Shown here piece after piece: positions 21,027 through 27,891 of a DNA stretch of 34,993 nt. The notes under the pieces were generated by a model, which saw only the letters and a list, made by a program, of their open reading frames with translations, was not told where the DNA came from and searched no databases. Numbering within the stretch: position 1 is the stretch's first letter; the number at the start of each line of letters is the position of its first letter. The translations under genes were made by a program, and so were the position numbers. The stretch is from a virus: IMG/VR virus record IMGVR_UViG_3300043436_005395, positions 1-34,993 of that record. The stretch is one strand, 5' to 3'.

Positions 21027-22906
21027 TGCAATGCGAGTTGAATTTTATCTTTTCCGTTGTGAACGTATGTTACGAATTTTTGAGTAGTAGTGTTTGGGAA
21101 GAAAGCCAAATCAAAATAACCTGCATGATCGCCAGCACCTTCCAAAACAAACGGATTGTCGATTGATGGAGAGTATGAAATGCATTTATGAATGTATGGA
21201 TTGTCTTCTATGTATTGATAATACTGAGGTTTGGTAATGATGTAAATATTATGGCGCGGATATTGTTTCTTCAAGTTTTCCATAAGAGCGTTGATCAACA
21301 ATACATCTGTTTCTGAATCTGGAATCACAACGGCAATTCTTTGACCTTTATCATCTTTATCTAACACATCTTCGAAATCAATTGTCTTTGCATTTTTAGA
21401 CTGAATAGTGTTTTTGAAATGATTGATCAATGCGCTTTTGTCGGCTCCTTTACTGAAAACTTCAATCCACTTAATAAATATAGAACTATTCTTATCGATA
21501 ATTTCGTTGTTAAAACCTCGATAACAATCAATGATAAAGTCTTCAATTGGAAGCTCCAGATTAAATTGATAGTCAGCGTTTGATTTTACTTGATCAAATA
21601 CTCCATCGTAATCAATACTAGGCATAGAATCAATAATGTCTTCCAGTTGCTTACCGATAGTTTCAATCGAGCATGTATCGATAACAAATTGTCGAGCTTT
21701 AAGTCCCAGTGAAAATCTTTCGATACTAGGCATTTCATGCACCATTTTTAATTTAGATGCAATGCTGTCAGAGCATGTCGAAGCTTTAATAAACTGCGTA
21801 CCTGGTTCTCTATACTCATGCCAATCCAAAGCAAAACCTCCGCTTTCTTCTGTGCAGTAATCTTCGCCGCATGAATAATTAGTAACTAACGTTATTAGTT
21901 CCGCGAGCTTTGCTTCTTGGATGGGTATTTCTTGACCACCGCTAGTGAAAGGGTGACAATACACGTCCATAAGATTATAGATTTCGTTAAGTTGCTTTTC
22001 GTTAACTCCATGATTGATGTTGGTTGTATTTACTGAATTTTTGTTTCCGCAAAATCTGCAATTTAGTTCTTGAGAAGTATACGATTTAATTTCATACTGC
22101 TTGCATTTATTGCAGAAATAAGTAGTTAATATGTCAGAAGGATTGATGCCCTTCTCTTTTAAAAGAGATGGAATATCCCAACCTTCCGACCAATGAGTAT
22201 GTAATAACAGTTTAGCATTTGGGGTGGATTGTTTGAACTTCTTGAAACCTTCCAGCATATTCGGAACACTTTTTCTCAATTGATTTCTGAATACAAAACC
22301 AACAATGAATTCATCTCGCAAACCAAACCTTTGACGCAATGATGCTCGCTGTTCATCACTCATTCTATAAAACTGATTAGCGTCCAAGCTTCCTCGCAAC
22401 GTTTTTACGTGATCATATCCAAGTTTATTCATTGCTTTTTCAGCAAATGAAGCCCAAACATAATAATGTTTTATTTTTGGAGCAGCGTCGATTGCAGCTT
22501 GCAAAATTGGAAGACTATCCAATGTAGTCCAAATCATGGAGTTTATTTTCTTCCACCACGGCTTTTCAAAAAAATCATTAAACGCCCAAATATCTTCAAT
22601 ACCAATATACACATCAGGCTTAAATTCCTTGATCGCATTGTCGATCATATAAGCGCCGTATGCGGCTGCTCGCTGCGCATTAGGATCTGTGATGGCAGAC
22701 ATCGCTTGAGGCTCTGGAAGTGATCCTACGCACTTCCACGGCAAAGTCTTTAGCTCTTGATCATTCCAGTGCCGACCATTCGCTAATTCAATGATATTAT
22801 ACTTGCCAGTTTTAAACAGATAACGAAGAATGTTCTTTTTATTTTTGCCAAAGCCAGTAAAAGCTTTGCAAAAGTTACTGTGGATCATTACTGTTTTTTT
22901 ATTCAT
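21023..22906 (-). CDS. GT4-type glycosyltransferase with zinc ribbon, fused to GT9 N-terminal half
   Basis: About 627 aa from the ATG at 22906 (ATGAATAA overlap with the ssDNA-binding gene); an ATG at 22945 is also in frame. The first 400 residues are a GT4 enzyme: FCKAFTGFGKNKKN, FIVGFVFRNQLRKSVPNMLE, LLLHTHWSEGWDI, and the donor site MDVYCHPFTSGGQEIPIQEA. A CNKC...CRFC zinc ribbon (about 265-285) interrupts the C-terminal Rossmann domain. The last 100 residues (RIAVVIPDSETDVLLINALM, YPRHNIYIIT, NPYIHKCISY) are the N-terminal domain of a GT9 enzyme that continues in the next gene. Confidence 0.8.
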   Translation of the reverse strand: MNKKTVMIHSNFCKAFTGFGKNKKNILRYLFKTGKYNIIELANGRHWNDQELKTLPWKCVGSLPEPQAMSAITDPNAQRAAAYGAYMIDNAIKEFKPDVYIGIEDIWAFNDFFEKPWWKKINSMIWTTLDSLPILQAAIDAAPKIKHYYVWASFAEKAMNKLGYDHVKTLRGSLDANQFYRMSDEQRASLRQRFGLRDEFIVGFVFRNQLRKSVPNMLEGFKKFKQSTPNAKLLLHTHWSEGWDIPSLLKEKGINPSDILTTYFCNKCKQYEIKSYTSQELNCRFCGNKNSVNTTNINHGVNEKQLNEIYNLMDVYCHPFTSGGQEIPIQEAKLAELITLVTNYSCGEDYCTEESGGFALDWHEYREPGTQFIKASTCSDSIASKLKMVHEMPSIERFSLGLKARQFVIDTCSIETIGKQLEDIIDSMPSIDYDGVFDQVKSNADYQFNLELPIEDFIIDCYRGFNNEIIDKNSSIFIKWIEVFSKGADKSALINHFKNTIQSKNAKTIDFEDVLDKDDKGQRIAVVIPDSETDVLLINALMENLKKQYPRHNIYIITKPQYYQYIEDNPYIHKCISYSPSIDNPFVLEGAGDHAGYFDLAFFPNTTTQKFVTYVHNGKDKIQLALQ

Positions 22907-23381
22907 GCGATCTATTACCGAGGTTATTTGAACAACGTGCATCAAAAACTCTATTCAAAACATATCTGAAAAACTCTCTGATCGCACAAGCTTCACCAAG
23001 CTCAATACCAATACCGAACTTCAAAGCAGAGTTTTTGGTGATTGAGAGCGAGAATGCTTTTGCACCGTTTTGCTTTACATATGGTTTGAATTGAATGGAG
23101 GTTTTATTGTCGTCGTATGTATGAAATGCGTTATAATCAGTGTTGTTTTCAATTGCTAAAATCAACCCTCCAAGCTCAAACTCATTAAGTTTAACGATGA
23201 TAGTCTTTTCTGGATTTTTAGCGTTTTCAGAAAACGATCCATTTTTAGTCTTTTCATTCCAAGAGTGCTGCATAACAGCATTCATGTAGACGCACGGTTC
23301 TTTGTTCTTGCCTGTTTGTCCTAGATTAAAAGAAAATGCACATCCAGAGTTGCGAGAATTTGGCTTATATAAAGCGATCAT
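22899..23381 (-). CDS. PC4/whirly-like ssDNA-binding protein
   Basis: 160 aa. It starts MIALYKPNSRNSGCAFSFNL and contains strands VYMNAVMQHSWN, KTIIVKLNEFELGGLILAIE and SIQFKPYV, then KFGIGIELGEACAIREFFRY. A beta sheet ending in one long helix is the PC4/whirly layout, known in some phages as replication or recombination ssDNA-binding proteins. The assignment is by pattern and needs a structure comparison. It is transcribed divergently from the gene at 23469. Confidence 0.5.
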   Translation of the reverse strand: MIALYKPNSRNSGCAFSFNLGQTGKNKEPCVYMNAVMQHSWNEKTKNGSFSENAKNPEKTIIVKLNEFELGGLILAIENNTDYNAFHTYDDNKTSIQFKPYVKQNGAKAFSLSITKNSALKFGIGIELGEACAIREFFRYVLNRVFDARCSNNLGNRSHE

Positions 23382-23468
23382 ATTGCTGTATGATAATTAA
23401 AATCAATGAGCGTTCCATTAAATTTAAGGGATTTTTATCAATTTTCTTTTATTATATATTAAACAAAC
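23382..23468. promoter_or_regulatory. Divergent intergenic region
   Basis: 87 bp, strongly AT-rich. On the plus strand TATATT ends 12-13 nt before the ATG at 23469. On the minus strand TATCAT lies close to the start of the ssDNA-binding gene. No convincing -35 boxes are seen. Confidence 0.35.
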
Positions 23469-24107
23469 ATGCCTTATTTAAATCATTCTATTCCCACCAT
23501 AACTTGTTTAATTAGAGACGAGTTTCTATTCAATCACGAAAAAGGATTCGGCTCATACACTTCATGCGATGTGCATTCTGTAGCGTCTATTGAAAAACGA
23601 GTTCCTTTGTTCGAAGCTTTTTTAACCAACGGAGTTAATTGGACTCGAAGACCAATCACTGCGTTTTGCTGGAAACCTTGCGATCCAGTTCCGCTGGAAG
23701 AAGCTATGTATTGGGATTGTTTCAGTCCTTACGTTGATGTGCAAGTTCGCGCTAGAATGAAAGGATTACGCGGTCAATTGATCAATTTCCAAGGTCAAAA
23801 GAAATGGGGTGAGTATATGTTTACTTTGGATTGGGGCTGGGAAAACAAAAGCATTCTAGACACCAACTTTTCGGAAACGCCTGAACATAAATGCGCTCAT
23901 GTATTTAAGATGGACAACGGCAACTTTTATGCATACCCAAACAATCGAATTGTGTGGCATGATGATGCTTGGGTTGATACTCCAATTGATAAAAATCCAG
24001 GTTATAAAATCGATTTGACTGTTTACAGCGTCGAAAATAAAAGAAAACAATACACTGACGACAGCTACATAACCGAATTCACCAATGACCCCAAAACAAA
24101 AAATTAA
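23469..24107 (+). CDS. Conserved-looking Trp/Cys-rich protein, function unknown
   Basis: 212 aa. Rich in Trp and aromatic residues, with single Cys residues (TCLIRDE, CWKPCDPVP, YWDCFSPYVDVQVRARMKGL). Strands such as VDVQVRARMKGLRGQLINF and GEYMFTLDWGWEN suggest a beta-rich fold. No signal, membrane segment or known motif. It overlaps the SET-domain gene by 23 nt, so the two are co-translated. It may be a virion protein or a SET partner; neither is shown. Confidence 0.65.
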   Translation: MPYLNHSIPTITCLIRDEFLFNHEKGFGSYTSCDVHSVASIEKRVPLFEAFLTNGVNWTRRPITAFCWKPCDPVPLEEAMYWDCFSPYVDVQVRARMKGLRGQLINFQGQKKWGEYMFTLDWGWENKSILDTNFSETPEHKCAHVFKMDNGNFYAYPNNRIVWHDDAWVDTPIDKNPGYKIDLTVYSVENKRKQYTDDSYITEFTNDPKTKN

Positions 24108-24492
24108 AAAAGAAATACTGCACGATATAGTTGTGAAACTTGCTCCCAGCAAAATATCAAACGCAGGAGTTGGAGTTTTTGCTTTAACGCCGATTGAAAA
24201 AGGCGAAATCGTATTTCGTCCAGACAAAAATGAATTTATTGAATGGGAAGCATTGAAGGGTATCGAATCGAATATTTTTGCACACATCAAAAGTGTTTGC
24301 AATCATAATGATTATGGTTTTTGGATGGACTGTTCTATCAATAAAATAGGTGCTGCTTACTATGTCAATCATTCCAATGCGCCAAATTTACATCATAATT
24401 TGGAACCAGATGTCTTTACAGCAATCAAGAATATCCAAATCGGGGAAGAATTAACCTGTGAATATTTACCAAAAGAGATTGATTGGGTGTAA
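24085..24492 (+). CDS. SET-domain protein (putative lysine methyltransferase)
   Basis: 135 aa, single domain. The S-adenosylmethionine and pseudoknot motifs of SET are clear: AGVGVFALTPIEKGEIVF near 27-44, YYVNHSNAPNLHHN near 91 (the NHSxxPN motif), and GEELTCEYLP near 121. The post-SET cysteines are missing, as in compact viral SET proteins. The catalytic Tyr of the ExxxxYG-like end is present in TCEYLP. The substrate is unknown; it lies between structural genes, so a virion or host protein is possible. Confidence 0.85.
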   Translation: MTPKQKIKKEILHDIVVKLAPSKISNAGVGVFALTPIEKGEIVFRPDKNEFIEWEALKGIESNIFAHIKSVCNHNDYGFWMDCSINKIGAAYYVNHSNAPNLHHNLEPDVFTAIKNIQIGEELTCEYLPKEIDWV

Positions 24493-24501
24493 TAAAAAGT
24501 A

Positions 24502-24837
24502 ATGAGTGCGGCTTATACAGGTATAACTATAGAGCAAAGGTCTTGTTATAATTTAACATTAAATTTAACAAGAAACAATAGCGTCTATGATTTATCTGGT
24601 GTTAATTTAACAGGGCAAATTCGTCGAGATTTTGATAATGCATTACAAGCAGTTTTCAAAACCGAGATTCTTAGTATACCGAGTGGAATAGCTAAAATAA
24701 GTTTAAGCGGAAGTGAAACTGCCGCAATTGATTTAGCTCCATGTCATTGGGATTTATTTGCTGACAAAGAAAATGAATGTCCAGATAAGCTTCTTTATGG
24801 ACCCGTTTACTTAGTTAAAAATATTACCAGCCCATGA
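24502..24837 (+). CDS. Small tail/baseplate-type protein
   Basis: 111 aa. One beta-sandwich-like domain: YNLTLNLTRNNSVYDLSGVN, LTGQIRRDFDNALQAVFKTE, then CHWDLFADKEN. The layout resembles the N-terminal attachment domain of BppU-like upper baseplate proteins. It overlaps the large fibre gene by 4 nt (ATGA), so it could connect that fibre to the tail. Confidence 0.55.
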   Translation: MSAAYTGITIEQRSCYNLTLNLTRNNSVYDLSGVNLTGQIRRDFDNALQAVFKTEILSIPSGIAKISLSGSETAAIDLAPCHWDLFADKENECPDKLLYGPVYLVKNITSP

Positions 24838-26471
24838 GCGACGAAATCATCATTAATATTACGCCTGATCCTTCTATTAATATATCGGCAATCGATAGCA
24901 ATGAGGAAATTGCTTTAAGCGGGATTACCTTAAATCAAGGATTAATTAATCATTCTGTTACTCACCAAAAAAACGGAAGCGATGAATTGCTGCATAATTT
25001 GCTGGGAGGTTTAAACGGAGGTCAATCTGGTGAATATTACCACATGACCCAAAACGAACACGCCAACAATGTGTATCGTTATGATTTACCCGTTTACCAA
25101 ACAGGAGATCAAATCATAAGTGGCACCAAATCTTTTGCGGATAATCTTGGATTGGGAGTTATTGCGCCAACAGCAAAACTCGATATTCTTGATACAACAT
25201 TAGCTGGCAGCGGATCATTATCTGGCAGTGCTTTAAACATTGCACAAACATGGAATACAACTGGTACACCAACAGCCATTAAGTTGAATGTGACCGACAC
25301 CGCCAGCAACGCGGCATCGCTGCTGGCGGATTTTCAGGTGGGCGGGGTGAGCAGATTCCGAGTCACCAAAAATGGATTTGAGTTCAGAGCAGCTACCATT
25401 TTCGCTGGTATTGGCAGTGATGGAACTGGCAGAATTTTGCTTAACCCTAGCACGACAGGAGGAGTAAGAGTTTCAGGCGATCTGCAAATTGGGTTGAGCG
25501 ACACCGTCCTTGCTCGCGACGGAGCCGCCAACACCCTAGCCCAGCGCAACGGCACCAACGCTCAGACCTTCCGCCTCTACAACACATTCACCAACACTTC
25601 GAACTACGAGCGTGGGTTTCTTCGTTGGAATTCAAATGTGTTGCAGATTGGAACGGAAGCGGCGGGGTCAGGAAGCGCTAGAAACTTGGAGTTACAGCAG
25701 GGCGGAGTATCCATACTTGAGCTGACGAGTTCCGCTCTGCTTCCAGTGGGAACAAGCCGCACCGTAAACTTGGGTAGCGGAGCAACTAGACAGTTTAAAA
25801 CAATATCAACGGAGTCTATTGTCTTTGGTGGTAATTTAGATTCTATAATTGCCTCTGGTAGTTCTGGCTACTTGGACATAAAATCCAATTACCAAGGAAC
25901 TAGAATAATGACTGCTACGGCAGGAGTTGCTGCAATGACAGTCTTGTTGACAGGTAATGTGGGTATTGGAACTTCATCCCCAACATCGAAATTAGAAATT
26001 GCAGCTGCTGATGGTACACATATTGAACTTTCAGACACACTTGGTAATCCACATGGCACAATAACAGCAGGGTCATCTAAATTAACTTTAGGTTCTTTTA
26101 ATAATGGTGTTGTGTACAGTGGTGGTGGAAACTTCGGCATTGGCACGACAAGTCCTGCCGTCAAGCTCGATGTCGTCGGCAGCATTAGAGTCTCTTCTGG
26201 AGAAGCATATAAAAGTGCTGGCGACCTCTATCTGGACGCGGCAAACAACGCATCCACCTATTTTCGCGACGGATCGACTGTCAACGCGGTCATCACAAAT
26301 ACAGGCAACGTCGGCATCGGCACCACCAGCCCTGCCAGCAAACTAACCATCACGGATGGGGATGCTGAAATTACCAACAGCGCCAATGGCGTGATCCTCA
26401 AATCCCCAAACGGCACCCGCTATCGTATAACAGTAAATGATAGCGGAGTCTTAACAACCACCGCTGTTTAA
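24834..26471 (+). CDS. Tail fibre with GIGT repeat units
   Basis: 545 aa. N-terminus ITPDPSINISAIDSNEEI, then VYQTGDQIISGTKSFADN, then repeats of the form GNVGIGT-SP-SKL-I (for example GNVGIGTSSPTSKLEI and GNVGIGTTSPASKLTI). These are typical beta-helical shaft units of phage fibres. It ends VNDSGVLTTTAV without an S74 endosialidase-type chaperone domain. Base composition is mosaic: about 25260-25800 and 26150-26420 are far more GC-rich than the rest. Host range is the likely role. Confidence 0.8.
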   Translation: MSDEIIINITPDPSINISAIDSNEEIALSGITLNQGLINHSVTHQKNGSDELLHNLLGGLNGGQSGEYYHMTQNEHANNVYRYDLPVYQTGDQIISGTKSFADNLGLGVIAPTAKLDILDTTLAGSGSLSGSALNIAQTWNTTGTPTAIKLNVTDTASNAASLLADFQVGGVSRFRVTKNGFEFRAATIFAGIGSDGTGRILLNPSTTGGVRVSGDLQIGLSDTVLARDGAANTLAQRNGTNAQTFRLYNTFTNTSNYERGFLRWNSNVLQIGTEAAGSGSARNLELQQGGVSILELTSSALLPVGTSRTVNLGSGATRQFKTISTESIVFGGNLDSIIASGSSGYLDIKSNYQGTRIMTATAGVAAMTVLLTGNVGIGTSSPTSKLEIAAADGTHIELSDTLGNPHGTITAGSSKLTLGSFNNGVVYSGGGNFGIGTTSPAVKLDVVGSIRVSSGEAYKSAGDLYLDAANNASTYFRDGSTVNAVITNTGNVGIGTTSPASKLTITDGDAEITNSANGVILKSPNGTRYRITVNDSGVLTTTAV

Positions 26472-26508
26472 TTAAAAAATCTTGTTTTAAGAATGCTGAA
26501 AAAACAAT

Positions 26509-26514
26509 TATAAT
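26509..26514 (+). promoter_or_regulatory. Possible late-type -10 box
   Basis: TATAAT is followed by ACAAATAACATG, with the start codon 10 nt after the box. The -35 region is poor. Similar to the ATTATAAT element before 9632. Confidence 0.35.
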
Positions 26515-26523
26515 ACAAATAAC

Positions 26524-26697
26524 ATGAAAGAACAAGACCAACTACTCGAAAACACAGATCCAGAAATCACAACCATTTCTTTAAACGAAAACGAAAAACA
26601 AGTACTTATCCAACTCATTGATTTAGCTGTAAAAGCATCAGGTTTAAATTCAGCCGAAGCAGCTTTGCATTTAGTAAAGAAAATCACCAAGCAATAA
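26524..26697 (+). CDS. Small helical protein of unknown function
   Basis: 57 aa: MKEQDQLLENTDPEITTISL, then NENEKQVLIQLIDLAVKASG and LNSAEAALHLVKKITKQ. Predicted as two amphipathic helices with an acidic N-terminus. It is preceded by a TATAAT box and ends 4 nt before the next gene, between fibre genes on the same strand. It may be an assembly helper, but nothing identifies it. Confidence 0.6.
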   Translation: MKEQDQLLENTDPEITTISLNENEKQVLIQLIDLAVKASGLNSAEAALHLVKKITKQ

Positions 26698-26701
26698 ACA
26701 T

Positions 26702-27073
26702 ATGCCCATCCCCAATCCAAATCCAGTAATTACACCGCCGATTCCCGCTCAAGATTTTGAAGATCTGTGGTTGTATAATATTTCAATTCACTCTCCTTCG
26801 GTATCGTCGGGACTTATTTCTGTTGAAACGTTGCCATACAATAGTGAAGCGCAACAAATTGGACCTTCTAAATACATGGTTCCGATTTATACCGATCAAT
26901 TATGGAAAGCTGTATCTGAAGTTCCAGAAGTAGCCGCTGCAATGAATGCTATTTTTGCCGCAATTGAACCTTTGAGAGCATGGTGCGAATTACAAAACAC
27001 TCCAAGCGAAACTTCTACCGAGGTTTCCAGCATTCAAGGCGCAGAAACCCCTGTTGAAGAAATCACTCCATAA
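26702..27073 (+). CDS. Small structural-type protein, function unknown
   Basis: 123 aa. Pro-rich start MPIPNPNPVITPPIPAQDFE, then LWLYNISIHSPS and a helical middle with SEVPEVAAAMNAIFAAIEPL. It ends in a Ser/Thr/Glu tail. No known motif. Part of the fibre gene run. Confidence 0.6.
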   Translation: MPIPNPNPVITPPIPAQDFEDLWLYNISIHSPSVSSGLISVETLPYNSEAQQIGPSKYMVPIYTDQLWKAVSEVPEVAAAMNAIFAAIEPLRAWCELQNTPSETSTEVSSIQGAETPVEEITP

Positions 27074-27095
27074 ACTTAATCGTTCATAATTTTTT

Positions 27096-27389
27096 ATGGT
27101 TAATCCCGCAGTAAACTCAGCTTTATACTCGCTTAATTCCTTAACTGGAATTGAGTTGGTAAAGCAATTAATACTCACGGAAAGACCATTGGTAAATGGA
27201 ATTCCTGTTTTATTATCGGGGGAAGGCAGTGGCGGTCCAACGCCCACTCCATCATTGGAAAATGTTGTTTTTCAAACAGGAGATCAAAATATCTCAGGAA
27301 TCAAGAACTTTGCGTCTAATCCTCAGTTTGATGGTGTAAATCTTTCTACTGAATCATATTCAATTGCCATGGCAATTGCTCTTGGATAA
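27096..27389 (+). CDS. Small fibre-associated protein
   Basis: 97 aa. The C-terminal half VFQTGDQNISGIKNFASNPQ repeats a motif of the 545-aa fibre (VYQTGDQIISGTKSFADN), so the two share an ancestral fibre segment. The N-terminus is helical (LNSLTGIELVKQLILTERPL). Possibly a truncated fibre or a fibre-tip adaptor. Confidence 0.6.
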   Translation: MVNPAVNSALYSLNSLTGIELVKQLILTERPLVNGIPVLLSGEGSGGPTPTPSLENVVFQTGDQNISGIKNFASNPQFDGVNLSTESYSIAMAIALG

Positions 27390-27401
27390 CATACAATCAT
27401 A

Positions 27402-27887
27402 GTGAAAAAATTAATACAAAACTATAGCTTTGATGCATTAAGCCAAACTGTGACACTAAATGATTATACATTAGTTAATTTAGAAGGTTTGCTTTTGATT
27501 ACTAATGTTACAGATAATCAAATTATTTACAATTTTGCAAATCCAAACTTAGGAGCGTTTGTTACTGACAATGTTATCACATTAACATACGACACTACTT
27601 CAATGGATAATAATGACATTATCCAAATATACTATGATGACGGCGCAAATCCAGCTTCAGAAGATACTTTGCAGTCGTTGGAAGATATGATGGACTATTT
27701 AAAAATGATAGTTCAGAACACTAAAGTTTTATCAACGCAAGATTCGCTGCAAAGACAAAGAGTAGCAGTTGAAACTATGCCAACAATAAATGCCACCACA
27801 TCATCATCTTATAGTGAATTAACAGTACGCCAAGAATCATCAAGATTAGAATTCGCACAGGGAATCAGAAACAATTTAGTATTTTAA
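27402..27887 (+). CDS. Tail/fibre-associated protein, function unknown
   Basis: 161 aa, GTG start. The first 75 residues are beta-rich (LLLITNVTDNQIIYNFANPN, NDIIQIYYDDG). A helical segment follows (LQSLEDMMDYLKMIVQN), then a Ser/Thr-rich end. The layout suits a trimeric fibre adaptor with a short coiled coil. It directly precedes the 800-aa protein. Confidence 0.6.
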   Translation: MKKLIQNYSFDALSQTVTLNDYTLVNLEGLLLITNVTDNQIIYNFANPNLGAFVTDNVITLTYDTTSMDNNDIIQIYYDDGANPASEDTLQSLEDMMDYLKMIVQNTKVLSTQDSLQRQRVAVETMPTINATTSSSYSELTVRQESSRLEFAQGIRNNLVF

Positions 27888-27891
27888 AATT

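Noticed and set aside
26508-26720. 70-aa antisense frame
   Set aside because: Antisense to the 57-aa plus-strand gene, which fits the operon direction and has a promoter-like box.
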